From contig DBLB01000128.1 in the NCBI GenBank assembly GCA_002298695.1, positions 1 to 23,159 of the forward strand: 23,159 nt of DNA. The letters run 5' to 3'. The notes under the pieces were generated by a model, which was not told the DNA's origin, searched no databases, and was given only the letters and a program-made list of their open reading frames with translations. The DNA is from Clostridiales bacterium UBA735. Its GTDB lineage: Bacteria > Bacillota > Clostridia > Oscillospirales > Oscillospiraceae. Below are positions 13,808 to 20,563 of the stretch, one piece after another. Position numbers and translations under genes: made by a program. Numbering within the stretch: the stretch's first letter is position 1; every line of letters begins with the position of its first letter.

Positions 13808-14020
13808 ATGAAACCAAACAGTCTTCATCCCCTTGTCAAACAGCTTTCTCTCTGCGGACAAATTGCGGAGTACAAAGCGCAGATGCTGCGGGAACACGGC
13901 GGCGAAGAAGCATCGGTATTGGGTGCGCTGACAGCGGTGCAGCAGAATCAGCTTGGAACCCTGCTCAGCATCCTGCAAAAACGCTGGTTGGAAGATCATG
14001 CGGCGCATCATCCAAAGTAA
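13808..14020 (+). CDS. Orphan 70-residue soluble protein, function unknown
   Basis: The product is not recognised. It begins MKPNSLHPLVKQLSLCGQIA and contains several predicted helices (AEYKAQMLREHG, ASVLGALTAVQQNQLGTLLSILQKRWLEDH) with no membrane segment and a His-rich tail. The composition suggests a small all-helical, possibly DNA- or protein-binding protein. The start at 13808 was chosen because AAAAAGGAGAAAC lies 6 to 8 bases upstream; the frame is open 39 codons further left but without a ribosome binding site and across the terminator-like hairpin. It stands alone on its strand, with its own promoter and leader hairpin, between padR and an unexplained region. Confidence 0.6.
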   Translation: MKPNSLHPLVKQLSLCGQIAEYKAQMLREHGGEEASVLGALTAVQQNQLGTLLSILQKRWLEDHAAHHPK

Positions 14021-14137
14021 ATAATGAGTTCTCAGCGTAAAATATTACCCCATTGTCAGACGGCAGAGCAGAGACTTTCCGGGATTTTTGGTGGGGGGGA
14101 AAGCCTGTAAAGGGTCAAATTTATGGCCAAAATCTTA

Positions 14138-14197
14138 TTACTTCATTGCGCTCTGTAACTTGTCAAAATTGAAGCCGAAGCCATCGTCTAAACGCAC
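14138..14197 (-). pseudogene. Possible C-terminal remnant of an unknown protein
   Basis: On the minus strand, 19 codons read VRLDDGFGFNFDKLQSAMK and then TAA. Two stop codons (TGA TAA) close the frame three codons upstream. The composition looks protein-like, and it lies in the AT-rich unexplained region. It could be a decayed gene end or chance. Confidence 0.25.
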
Positions 14198-14246
14198 ATG
14201 GTTTTATCAGCTCGACATTTTTGCTATTCCATGATGAGCAGTTGGG

Positions 14247-14325
14247 GTGTATCTGAAAACTGGCGATGTGACCGGCAGCGTGAAAAGCCCCGCTGTCCGG
14301 GTGCGTAGGGAGTTTTCAGATACAC
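14247..14325. repeat. 15-bp perfect inverted repeat flanking 49 bp
   Basis: GTGTATCTGAAAACT at 14247-14261 is the exact reverse complement of AGTTTTCAGATACAC at 14311-14325. The inner 49 bases are GC-richer than the arms. The arms are longer than expected by chance and may be ends of a miniature element or an integration scar. Confidence 0.7.
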
Positions 14326-14581
14326 ACCAGGAACCGGTAAATATCATTTGTTTTGTCGGCGTGTGGTGGACACATATTTACGCTCTTCATGTAATTTTGA
14401 ATGGAATTAAACGTTTGATGGATAACGATGGTTTTATAGATGAGCACTACTGCATAAGTGATGAGATTTCAGCGAATGTAGTGAGGAAAATTACTCAAAG
14501 AGATGAGCAAAACAGGCGGAAGGAACTGCCCGCAAACAAGGCAAATGGGAATTATTGCATCTCAAGGGCGCAAAAACCACA

Positions 14582-14784
14582 GTGCGGTAAACCCCGCACC
14601 TGAAAAAGGTATGGAAAAGGCAGATCAGGCGGAACGCCGAAGCTGTTTGGCAGAACGGTAGGAGTAAGAGCCGGACAAAACGGCGGCCAATGCCACGGCC
14701 AGAGCGGAGATGTGGGCTACGCGAACGTTAGTTGCAGCAACACGACCCCGTTTCATGCCGTGATCGAAATCCCGCGTGAATCAC
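14582..14784 (+). ncRNA. Candidate structured RNA, hairpin-rich non-coding stretch
   Basis: Visible pairings: GTGCGG/CCGCAC (14582-14599), GGCG/CGCC (14628-14638), GTTG/CAAC (14731-14741) and GTGAT/ATCAC (14760-14784). There is no long reading frame with a ribosome binding site. It matches no RNA family I can name, and short pairings can arise by chance. Confidence 0.25.
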
Positions 14785-14812
14785 AAAAGGGATGGCAGCT
14801 TTGAACAAGCTG

Positions 14813-14821
14813 TGTTATAAT
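14813..14821 (+). promoter_or_regulatory. Extended -10 promoter of the cupin gene
   Basis: TGTTATAAT is a perfect extended -10 element, 33 bases before the cupin start. The -35 position reads TGGCAG, which is weak, as is common for extended -10 promoters. Confidence 0.65.
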
Positions 14822-14854
14822 GACTTCAAATCAGCTTACAGAAGGAGAATGCAT

Positions 14855-15250
14855 ATGAACGAGCCCCTACTGGAGGTCAAATCCTACGACGGTGAAGGCT
14901 ATCAGCCGCTGATCCATACGCCCGGCTGGCGTGCTGCACTGCTGAACGACTGCCCGGAAAAATACCGCAGACAGACGCTGTCGTATTTTGAGCGGCATAT
15001 GCAGACGGACGAAGCGTTTGTGCTTTTGAGCGGCGGGTGTACGCTCCTGATCGGAGACGGGACTGGCGAGCACCCCGGAACGATCACGGCCGTTGAAATG
15101 CAGCCCAAAAAGATCTACAACGTCCGAAGGGGCGTCTGGCACAATCTGCTCGCGACGCCTGATATGACGCTGTTTATTGTGGAAAACGAAGACACTTCCA
15201 AACAGAACACAGAATACTTTCGCGGTGTGACGCCGGATATGCTTCCGTGA
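14855..15250 (+). CDS. Cupin-fold protein, AllA (ureidoglycolate lyase)-like
   Basis: The 131-residue protein has a cupin pattern. FERHMQTDEAFVLLSGGCTLLIGDG forms the first strands, with a possible metal/ligand His and Glu. VEMQPKKIYNVRRGVWHNLLATPDMTLFIVENE forms the second motif, with His in WHNLLA. The arrangement recalls the ureidoglycolate lyase/DUF4867-like cupins. AGAAGGAGAA precedes the start at 14855. It has its own extended -10 promoter and lies 401 bases before the sugar-binding protein gene on the same strand, so it may or may not serve the same pathway. No other allantoin-degradation gene is in the window, so a catalytic role is not assigned. Confidence 0.75.
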   Translation: MNEPLLEVKSYDGEGYQPLIHTPGWRAALLNDCPEKYRRQTLSYFERHMQTDEAFVLLSGGCTLLIGDGTGEHPGTITAVEMQPKKIYNVRRGVWHNLLATPDMTLFIVENEDTSKQNTEYFRGVTPDMLP

Positions 15251-15651
15251 CGCTGCGCGGCGCTTCGTAAATTTCGCCGCTCCGGCGAGCGACCGGGATC
15301 TCGTTATCCGCACGGCCAAAATCCCGCACATTTGCTCATCTGCACGGCCAGATGCCAGAAGAACGCAATATGTTTGTTTTTTATAAGTTATTGTTCACTT
15401 TCCGCCTACGGTTGTTTTCGGAACATTGCTATAATAAAGTTCAGATATAGTAAAATCGTTGAAAGCAAGCGATTATGAACCGCGAAAACTTGTGCAGTGT
15501 TCCATCTTTGTTGACGCCGGAATATCAAGAAGGCTTTTTGTTTCCCGCAAAACGCGCAGAGCTTCAAATGCGCGAACTTGTGATATCCGGCACATGTAGG
15601 GGGATATGTAAGCGGCAACGCAAACATATATAAAAAAGAAAGGTGAGACTT
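15251..15651. other. Intergenic region before the sugar importer
   Basis: This 401-base gap holds no gene. It contains a GC-rich hairpin-prone start (CGCCGCTCCGGCG near 15276) without a T-run, the extended -10 at 15427-15435, the inverted repeat at 15454-15474, and a roughly 200-base untranslated leader to the binding-protein start. Confidence 0.6.
15427..15474 (+). promoter_or_regulatory. Promoter and possible operator of the sugar importer operon
   Basis: TGCTATAAT (15427-15435) is a perfect extended -10. About 20 bases downstream, AATCGTTG (15454-15461) and CAAGCGATT (15466-15474) form an imperfect inverted repeat that a repressor or AraC protein could bind. The start of translation lies about 210 bases after the promoter, an unusually long leader. 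Confidence 0.55.
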
Positions 15652-17031
15652 ATGAAAAAGATTATCGCGCTCCTTCTGGCGGCAATTCTTGTTTTGTCGC
15701 TGGCCGCATGTGCGGCAAAGACCGAGTCTGACGCGCCCGCGACGGACGCTTCGCAGACCGAAACCACTCCTGCTGACGCAGCGGCCGAGAACGAAACCGC
15801 TTCCGCGGAACCCATTACGCTGAAGTGGGGCTCATGGTCGTTTGCAGAAGACTCTCTCAAGGGTGTCTACCAGAGCATGGCCGACGGCTACAATGAGAGC
15901 AATCCCTACAACACGCAGATCAACACCGACTACTACTATTCCTATGCCGATTACCTGTCCACGCTGCTCATCGACGTCGCCGGCGGGAACGGTCCCGACG
16001 TTGCGCACATCAAGGCCGAGTGGCTGCCGCAGCTGCTGGCGCTGGGCGTTGTGCGCTCGATCGGCGAGTATATGTCCCCGGACGTTCTGGCGGACTATTC
16101 CGAAGACGCACTCTCCGCTGTGACCGTTGACGGCAAAATGATGGCGCTGCCCTGGTTCTCCAACACCTATGCGCTGCTTGTCAATACTGACCTGTGTGAG
16201 CAGGCGGGCGTCGACTACACGACCATTTCCAGCTGGTCCGACCTGATGGCTGCGGCCGAAAAGATCGCTGCTTTGGGCGACGATATTTACGGTCTTGCCA
16301 TTCCGGACTCCAACGGCGTGGAAAAGGGCGAAGGCTACAACACCTTCCCGACTCTGTGGGCCTACGGCGGCGACTTTGAGACTGACGGCAAAATCACGCT
16401 CAACACCGACGCAGCTGTCTCTGCCTACACCGATATCCAGAATCTCTTTGTAAACGGCATTTCGACCACTGCCGGTTCCAACTCCTTCAAGGAACTGCGC
16501 AATCTCTTTGCTGCCGGCAAGATCGGCTTCTACTGGGATCATGAGTCTGGCCTGATGACCGCAGGTACCGCTGCTGCAGATCCCGCTGAATTCTATGCCC
16601 GCACCCAGGCTATCACCATCCCCGGCGCGGATGCCAATGGCTCCGGTTATCTGATCTCCCATGAGCTCGTCGTCTTCGACTCCTGCACGGATGAGAAGAT
16701 GGAGGCTATGGGTCACTTCCTCGACTATATGTCCGGCAGCGATGTGATTGGTATCCTCCGCAATGCCGGTCAGGGCAAGATGAGCTCCCGCGCTTCCGTT
16801 ATGGCGGAGATCTACTCTGACTGCACCGAGGTCAAGCAGGAAGAGGGCGGCTATACCTATGCCTATGTCAAGGCGATGGAGACGGCCAAGCCCCTGCCCA
16901 CTGCCAACATCCACTTCCAGGACGCCGACGCGATGCTCACTGACATGGTGACGGAGCTGGCGCAGGGCGGCGATGTGACAGAAATTCTCGGCAAGTATCA
17001 GGAAAAGATCCAGGATCTCTATAACAGCTGA
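15652..17031 (+). CDS. Carbohydrate ABC transporter substrate-binding lipoprotein
   Basis: This family 1 extracellular solute-binding protein has 459 residues. The signal peptide has the lipobox LAAC with C20 lipidated, followed by a long Ala/Thr/Glu linker to about residue 53. The mature domain starts ITLKWGSWSF. GGNGPDVAHIKAEWLPQLLALG near residue 109-130, DGKMMALPWFSNTYALLVNTDL and the WAYGGDFETDGK segment are typical of sugar binders. GAAAGGTGAG precedes the ATG at 15652. Its aromatic residues (W60, WFSN, WAYGG) suit sugar stacking. It is the first gene of a SBP-permease-permease-YesL operon. The sugar is not known. Confidence 0.92.
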   Translation: MKKIIALLLAAILVLSLAACAAKTESDAPATDASQTETTPADAAAENETASAEPITLKWGSWSFAEDSLKGVYQSMADGYNESNPYNTQINTDYYYSYADYLSTLLIDVAGGNGPDVAHIKAEWLPQLLALGVVRSIGEYMSPDVLADYSEDALSAVTVDGKMMALPWFSNTYALLVNTDLCEQAGVDYTTISSWSDLMAAAEKIAALGDDIYGLAIPDSNGVEKGEGYNTFPTLWAYGGDFETDGKITLNTDAAVSAYTDIQNLFVNGISTTAGSNSFKELRNLFAAGKIGFYWDHESGLMTAGTAAADPAEFYARTQAITIPGADANGSGYLISHELVVFDSCTDEKMEAMGHFLDYMSGSDVIGILRNAGQGKMSSRASVMAEIYSDCTEVKQEEGGYTYAYVKAMETAKPLPTANIHFQDADAMLTDMVTELAQGGDVTEILGKYQEKIQDLYNS

Positions 17032-17068
17032 GCATAACCGTACGCACCTATTCGTAATTGAACCGTGG

Positions 17069-17106
17069 TAAGATTCCCACTCTGCCCCGGCAGAGTGGGA
17101 ATCTTA
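17069..17106 (+). promoter_or_regulatory. 18-bp perfect hairpin between binding-protein and permease genes
   Basis: TAAGATTCCCACTCTGCC (17069-17086) and its exact complement (17089-17106) are separated by two bases. No T-run follows, and the next gene starts 22 bases later. Such hairpins usually stabilise or process the mRNA so that the binding protein is made in excess over the permeases. Confidence 0.8.
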
Positions 17107-17127
17107 TAATTAGAAGGGAGCAACCAC

Positions 17128-18057
17128 ATGACCGACCAGGCAACTGTCCGCCATCGCCGCGGCATTTCAGACGGAGCTTTGGGGCTTCTGCTCATGCTGC
17201 CCGCGCTGCTTGTTTTATTGATCGTTGTCGCATTTCCAATCATCAAGGCGATTTACGCCAGCTTCTGCACCTACGGACTGACTGAGCTGCGTAAGGGGAT
17301 GCTCGAGCTTCAGTGGAATCACTTTGAAAATTATAAATCTCTGTTGAAAAACAATGAGATCTTTACATATTTCGGCAATACCTTTGTTTTCGTTGTCTTT
17401 GTCGTCGTGATCCAGTTTGCCCTCGGCATGGGCATCGCACTGATCCTCAACAGCAAGATCCGCGCCAGAGGTCCCATCCGCGGTCTGATGCTGATCCCGT
17501 GGACGATCCCCTCGGTCGTCACGGCGATCGTCTGGCGGTTCATGACGAACTCCAGCTACGGTGTTCTGAACTATTTTCTTTACAAGCTCGGCGTCATCGA
17601 CAGCATCGATTTTTCCTGGACGCTGCAATCCGGAAGCGCCATGACGCTCATTGTCATTGCGGCCGTCTGGCGGCAGCTGCCTTACATGATGGTCATGATC
17701 CTTGCGGGCCTTCAGTCGGTCGACAAATCGCTTCTGGAGGCTGGAACGATGGACGGTGCGAGCAAGTTTCAGACACTGCTGCACATCACCATTCCTTCCA
17801 TCCGTCCGGTGATCGTTACATCCATCTGGATCGCCGTCATGGCAAACTTCCAGATGTACACCATTATTGCAAACGTCACCAACGGCGGCCCGCTCACAGC
17901 GACCACGACGCTCTCCATTGCGGCGTATAAGGCGGCGTTCCAGTCTTATGATTTCGGCATCGGTGCGGCCATTGGCGTTGTCTGGCTGATTTTCCTGTTC
18001 ATCATTACGCTGTTTTCCAACAAACTCAGCGAAAAGTATTCCCGCGATCTGGGCTAA
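17128..18057 (+). CDS. Carbohydrate ABC transporter permease (MalF/UgpA type)
   Basis: This inner-membrane subunit has 309 residues and six main helices; the N-terminal segment with DGALGLLLMLPALLVLLIVVA forms the first. The ATPase-coupling EAA loop is at about residues 204-223 (EAGTMDGAS then LLHITIP). The LIPWTIPSVVTAIVWRFM segment is typical of MalF-type sugar permeases. GAAGGGAG precedes the start at 17128. It is followed 12 bases later by the partner permease. No MalK-type ATPase is in the window, so a shared ATPase is expected. Confidence 0.94.
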   Translation: MTDQATVRHRRGISDGALGLLLMLPALLVLLIVVAFPIIKAIYASFCTYGLTELRKGMLELQWNHFENYKSLLKNNEIFTYFGNTFVFVVFVVVIQFALGMGIALILNSKIRARGPIRGLMLIPWTIPSVVTAIVWRFMTNSSYGVLNYFLYKLGVIDSIDFSWTLQSGSAMTLIVIAAVWRQLPYMMVMILAGLQSVDKSLLEAGTMDGASKFQTLLHITIPSIRPVIVTSIWIAVMANFQMYTIIANVTNGGPLTATTTLSIAAYKAAFQSYDFGIGAAIGVVWLIFLFIITLFSNKLSEKYSRDLG

Positions 18058-18069
18058 GGGGGCAAGGAT

Positions 18070-18897
18070 ATGAAAGAGAAACATTCCGTACTCAAATATG
18101 CCGGTATCGCCGTGATCGTGATCGTGCTGCTGTTCCCGGTTTATTGGATGATCAACTGTTCTTTGCAGCACACGAGCGTTATCATGACCGTTCCGCCGAC
18201 GTTCTTTCCGACAAACCCGACACTCGAGAACTTCACAAAAATTTTCAGCAACGCTTCGTATCTTCGCTATTTCAAAAACAGCTTCATCGTCGCCTTCGGC
18301 ACGATCGCCGTCGTGCTGATCGTCTCCATCCCCGCAAGCTTCGCGCTTTCACGCTATAACTTCCCAGGCAAGCACGCCATCATGAGCGCGATCTCCTCGG
18401 TGCAGATGTTCCCGACGGTCGTCATCCTCATCACGCTCTATGGGTTTTACAACAAATGGGGATTGCTTGACACCTACCGCGGCCTCATTCTGGCCGACAC
18501 AACGTTTGCGCTGCCGCTGGCCATCACGCTGCTCAAGAGCTTTTACGACACGATCTCCAAATCCATCGACGAAGCAGCTCGCATCGACGGCGCAAACCGG
18601 CTTCAGATCCTGCTGTCGATCCTGCTGCCGCTGATCATTCCGGGGCTTGTTGCGGTCGGCATTTACACCTTTCTCAACTCGTGGGACGATTATCTGATGT
18701 CGCTGACGATCATGAAGTCCAACGAAATGCGCACGCTTCCCGTCGGCATTGCGCAGAGCTTCCTCGGCGAGTATTCCAACGACTACGGCGGGCTGATGGC
18801 CTTCGCGGTCGCAGGGTCGTTGCCGATCGTCATTCTGTTTGTATTCTTCCAGAAGTACCTCGTTTCCGGCATGACAGCCGGTGCAGTGAAAGGATAA
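18070..18897 (+). CDS. Carbohydrate ABC transporter permease (MalG/UgpE type)
   Basis: This is the second inner-membrane subunit, 275 residues, with six helices. The first hydrophobic segment is GIAVIVIVLLFPVYWM. The EAA loop begins at about residue 168 (EAARIDGAN then LPLIIPG). FFPTNPTLENFTKIF after helix 1 is the usual periplasmic signature of the family. GGGGCAAGGA precedes the start at 18070. The downstream YesL-like gene begins 8 bases after its stop, using AAAGGA near the stop codon, so all four genes probably form one operon. Confidence 0.94.
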   Translation: MKEKHSVLKYAGIAVIVIVLLFPVYWMINCSLQHTSVIMTVPPTFFPTNPTLENFTKIFSNASYLRYFKNSFIVAFGTIAVVLIVSIPASFALSRYNFPGKHAIMSAISSVQMFPTVVILITLYGFYNKWGLLDTYRGLILADTTFALPLAITLLKSFYDTISKSIDEAARIDGANRLQILLSILLPLIIPGLVAVGIYTFLNSWDDYLMSLTIMKSNEMRTLPVGIAQSFLGEYSNDYGGLMAFAVAGSLPIVILFVFFQKYLVSGMTAGAVKG

Positions 18898-18905
18898 AAT
18901 TCCGT

Positions 18906-19574
18906 ATGGCAAACGGTTTCAACCGATTTTTCTTCCGCGCAGAATACGAAGAACATGAAAATCCTGAACGATCTTCCTGGGCGCTTATGCTTCGCGTGGT
19001 GAAGGAAAACTGGGTGCAGATGGTCGGCATGAACCTGCTGTTCGTGCTTTGCTGCGTACCGATTCTTACGATTCCAGCTGCCACGGCAGGACTTCACCGC
19101 GTGATGCTCGATCGAATTCGCGGACGATGGGAACGACCGCTGACCGCATTCTTTGCAGAGTTCCGGACTGCGTTCTTCTCCCGTGCGGCAGTTGGGCTTC
19201 TTCTGCTGCTCGCGCCGGTGTCTCTTGCAAGCTATGCGTGGATACTGCAAAAGCCGTCTGTGGCTGTCGGTATTTTTGCCGCCATGTCGCTGATCGTGTT
19301 CTGCATTACAAGCTATTTTTATCCTTTGCTGGTTCTGCTGGATGTGCCGGTGCTGAAGAACCTTAAAAATGCCTGCTGCATGGCGGCGCTGGAGTGGCGC
19401 ACAACGCTTCTGATGCTGCTGACGGTCGGCGTACTGGATGTATTGCTCGCCGTTCTGACGGCTTACGCACTGCCGCTGTTTGCCTTTTTTCTGTGCGCGC
19501 TTCAGGTGCTTCTTTGCTGCTGCTTCTTTCAGGCACCATTTCACAAATACTTCGAAAATGAATCCGAAGTTTAG
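18906..19574 (+). CDS. YesL/DUF624-family membrane protein
   Basis: YesL-type proteins are integral membrane proteins commonly encoded next to sugar ABC transporters; their role is unknown. The 222 residues start MANGFNRFFFRAEYEEHENP, then show about five hydrophobic helices, including NLLFVLCCVPILTIPAATAGLH near residues 40-61. This last is the family's most recognisable segment. AAAGGA, overlapping the previous stop region, serves the ATG at 18906. It closes the sugar importer operon before a strong terminator. An accessory role in transport or glycan sensing is plausible but unproven. Confidence 0.87.
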   Translation: MANGFNRFFFRAEYEEHENPERSSWALMLRVVKENWVQMVGMNLLFVLCCVPILTIPAATAGLHRVMLDRIRGRWERPLTAFFAEFRTAFFSRAAVGLLLLLAPVSLASYAWILQKPSVAVGIFAAMSLIVFCITSYFYPLLVLLDVPVLKNLKNACCMAALEWRTTLLMLLTVGVLDVLLAVLTAYALPLFAFFLCALQVLLCCCFFQAPFHKYFENESEV

Positions 19575-19575
19575 C

Positions 19576-19612
19576 AAAATCCACGGCAGAGCGTTTCTGC
19601 CGTGGGATTTTT
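19576..19612. terminator. Bidirectional terminator between the sugar operon and araC-type gene
   Basis: A 10-bp perfect stem CCACGGCAGA / TCTGCCGTGG with a GCGTT loop is flanked by AAAAT on the left and GATTTTT on the right, so it can stop transcription from both convergent sides. It overlaps the last codon of the minus-strand regulator. Confidence 0.92.
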
Positions 19613-20459
19613 ATACGTATTCGCGCTGGAGCTTGCGATAAAGGCTTGGGGAACAGCCCATCAGCTTTTTGAAGGAAAGAGAATAATATGCCGCGCTATC
19701 AAAGCCGACCTTCATAGCAATTTGCTCGATACTCAGGTCTGTATTGATCAGAAGTCCCTTGGACATGGAAATGCGGTAGTTGATCAGGTATTTATGCACT
19801 GTGATGCCGGTCGCGTTGCGCATGATACGATTGATGTGATATGCGTGGTAGTTGAACGTCTCGGCCAGAAGTGCGCTGCTGATCGGTTCACTGTAGTGCT
19901 CCTGCAGATACTGGATCAGCTGCGACGCCGTCCGGCTGGCTCGGGTGTTGGACAGCGAGCTCGAACGGATGGCTGTGATCAGAAGCTGTTTGAGCGTGCA
20001 CGATGCGTATTCGCGGTAATGGATCTTCTGCGTGGTATAGGTATCCAGAATTTCACGAAGCTGCCGCAGAAGCACGCTCATGTCGTCGAGTACGATGAAG
20101 TCGTTCAGGACCTGAGAGTCTTCGAAGCTCTCCCGGCGGGGATAGGGAGCATCTTCTGCCTCCGGGCAGGGAAGCGGCGGGATAAAATGCTGGATCCCGG
20201 AGCGCTCAAAGGTATAGTCAAAGTTCAGAACGATCATTTTGAGCAGCCGGTCTGATGTGATCTGATACGGAATGCCGGCGTTGATCAGAACGAATGTGCG
20301 CTCCTTCATAGAGAACGTTTCGTCCCGGATGGCAATGCTCCCTTCACCGGAGAGCACATAGAAAATGCGGCTGTCGCCAGGGCAGACACGCTTTCCAGTC
20401 GGATTGTATGTCAGCTCCTGCGCAAAGCGGATAAACGGACACGTCTCACAAAGCAACAT
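19611..20459 (-). CDS. AraC-family transcriptional regulator with cupin-type sensor domain
   Basis: The 282 residues have an N-terminal sensor half (about 1-150). FYVLSGEGSIAIRDETFSM and TFVLINAGIPYQI form the cupin-like strands. The C-terminal double helix-turn-helix (about 180-280) includes SSALLAETFNYHAYHINRIM and IEQIAMKVGFDSAAYYSLSF, the standard AraC signature ending in CSPSLYRK. The start at 20459 is preceded by AGGAGG about 10 bases upstream; the frame runs 55 codons further left but through a terminator. Early residues include CETCPF with two cysteines. It faces the sugar operon and could regulate that, the Fe-S operon upstream, or both. Confidence 0.9.
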   Translation of the reverse strand: MLLCETCPFIRFAQELTYNPTGKRVCPGDSRIFYVLSGEGSIAIRDETFSMKERTFVLINAGIPYQITSDRLLKMIVLNFDYTFERSGIQHFIPPLPCPEAEDAPYPRRESFEDSQVLNDFIVLDDMSVLLRQLREILDTYTTQKIHYREYASCTLKQLLITAIRSSSLSNTRASRTASQLIQYLQEHYSEPISSALLAETFNYHAYHINRIMRNATGITVHKYLINYRISMSKGLLINTDLSIEQIAMKVGFDSAAYYSLSFKKLMGCSPSLYRKLQREYV

Positions 20460-20485
20460 ATGTTCATCGCCTCCTGCTGGAGTAT

Positions 20486-20514
20486 ATGATACCAGCGAAA
20501 TCCAGGAAAAACAA
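20486..20514 (-). promoter_or_regulatory. Promoter of the AraC-family gene
   Basis: TTGTTT (20514-20509) and TATCAT (20491-20486) are spaced by 17 bases and end 27 bases before the start codon. The -35 region overlaps the T-rich tail of the preceding terminator, so the regulator probably has its own transcript. Confidence 0.55.
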
Positions 20515-20552
20515 GACAAAAGAGGAGAATGCACGAACATCCTCCTCTTTTG
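20505..20552 (-). terminator. Terminator of the Fe-S reductase-like operon
   Basis: A perfect 11-bp stem, CAAAAGAGGAG / CTCCTCTTTTG (20552-20542 with 20527-20517) and a 14-base loop, is followed on the minus strand by TCTTGTTTTTCC. It separates the operon from the AraC gene. Confidence 0.85.
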
Positions 20553-20563
20553 ATACGAATAAA

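Larger units (their letters stand above)
14021..14854. other. Unexplained 830-bp region, partly AT-rich
   Basis: No convincing gene is visible. The composition at about 14100-14240 and 14340-14560 is lower in GC than the flanks. It contains a perfect 15-bp inverted repeat (14247-14325), a 19-codon protein-like tail on the minus strand ending at 14138, and a hairpin-rich stretch (14582-14784). A 118-codon frame from 14247 begins inside the inverted repeat, has no good ribosome binding site and resembles nothing known to me. It looks like the remains of a mobile or horizontally acquired element, or a structured RNA locus. Confidence 0.45.

Noticed and set aside
14247..14603. 118-codon frame starting in the inverted repeat
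   Set aside because: It has a GTG start with no suitable ribosome binding site, an odd composition and no recognisable motif. Treated as non-coding until conservation is shown.
14021..14854. Group II intron or IscB-type guide RNA locus
   Set aside because: No domain V hairpin, reverse transcriptase or HNH-nuclease sequence is visible, so neither label can be supported.
15276..15292. CGCCGCTCCGGCG hairpin as terminator of the cupin gene
   Set aside because: The stem is short and has no following T-run.
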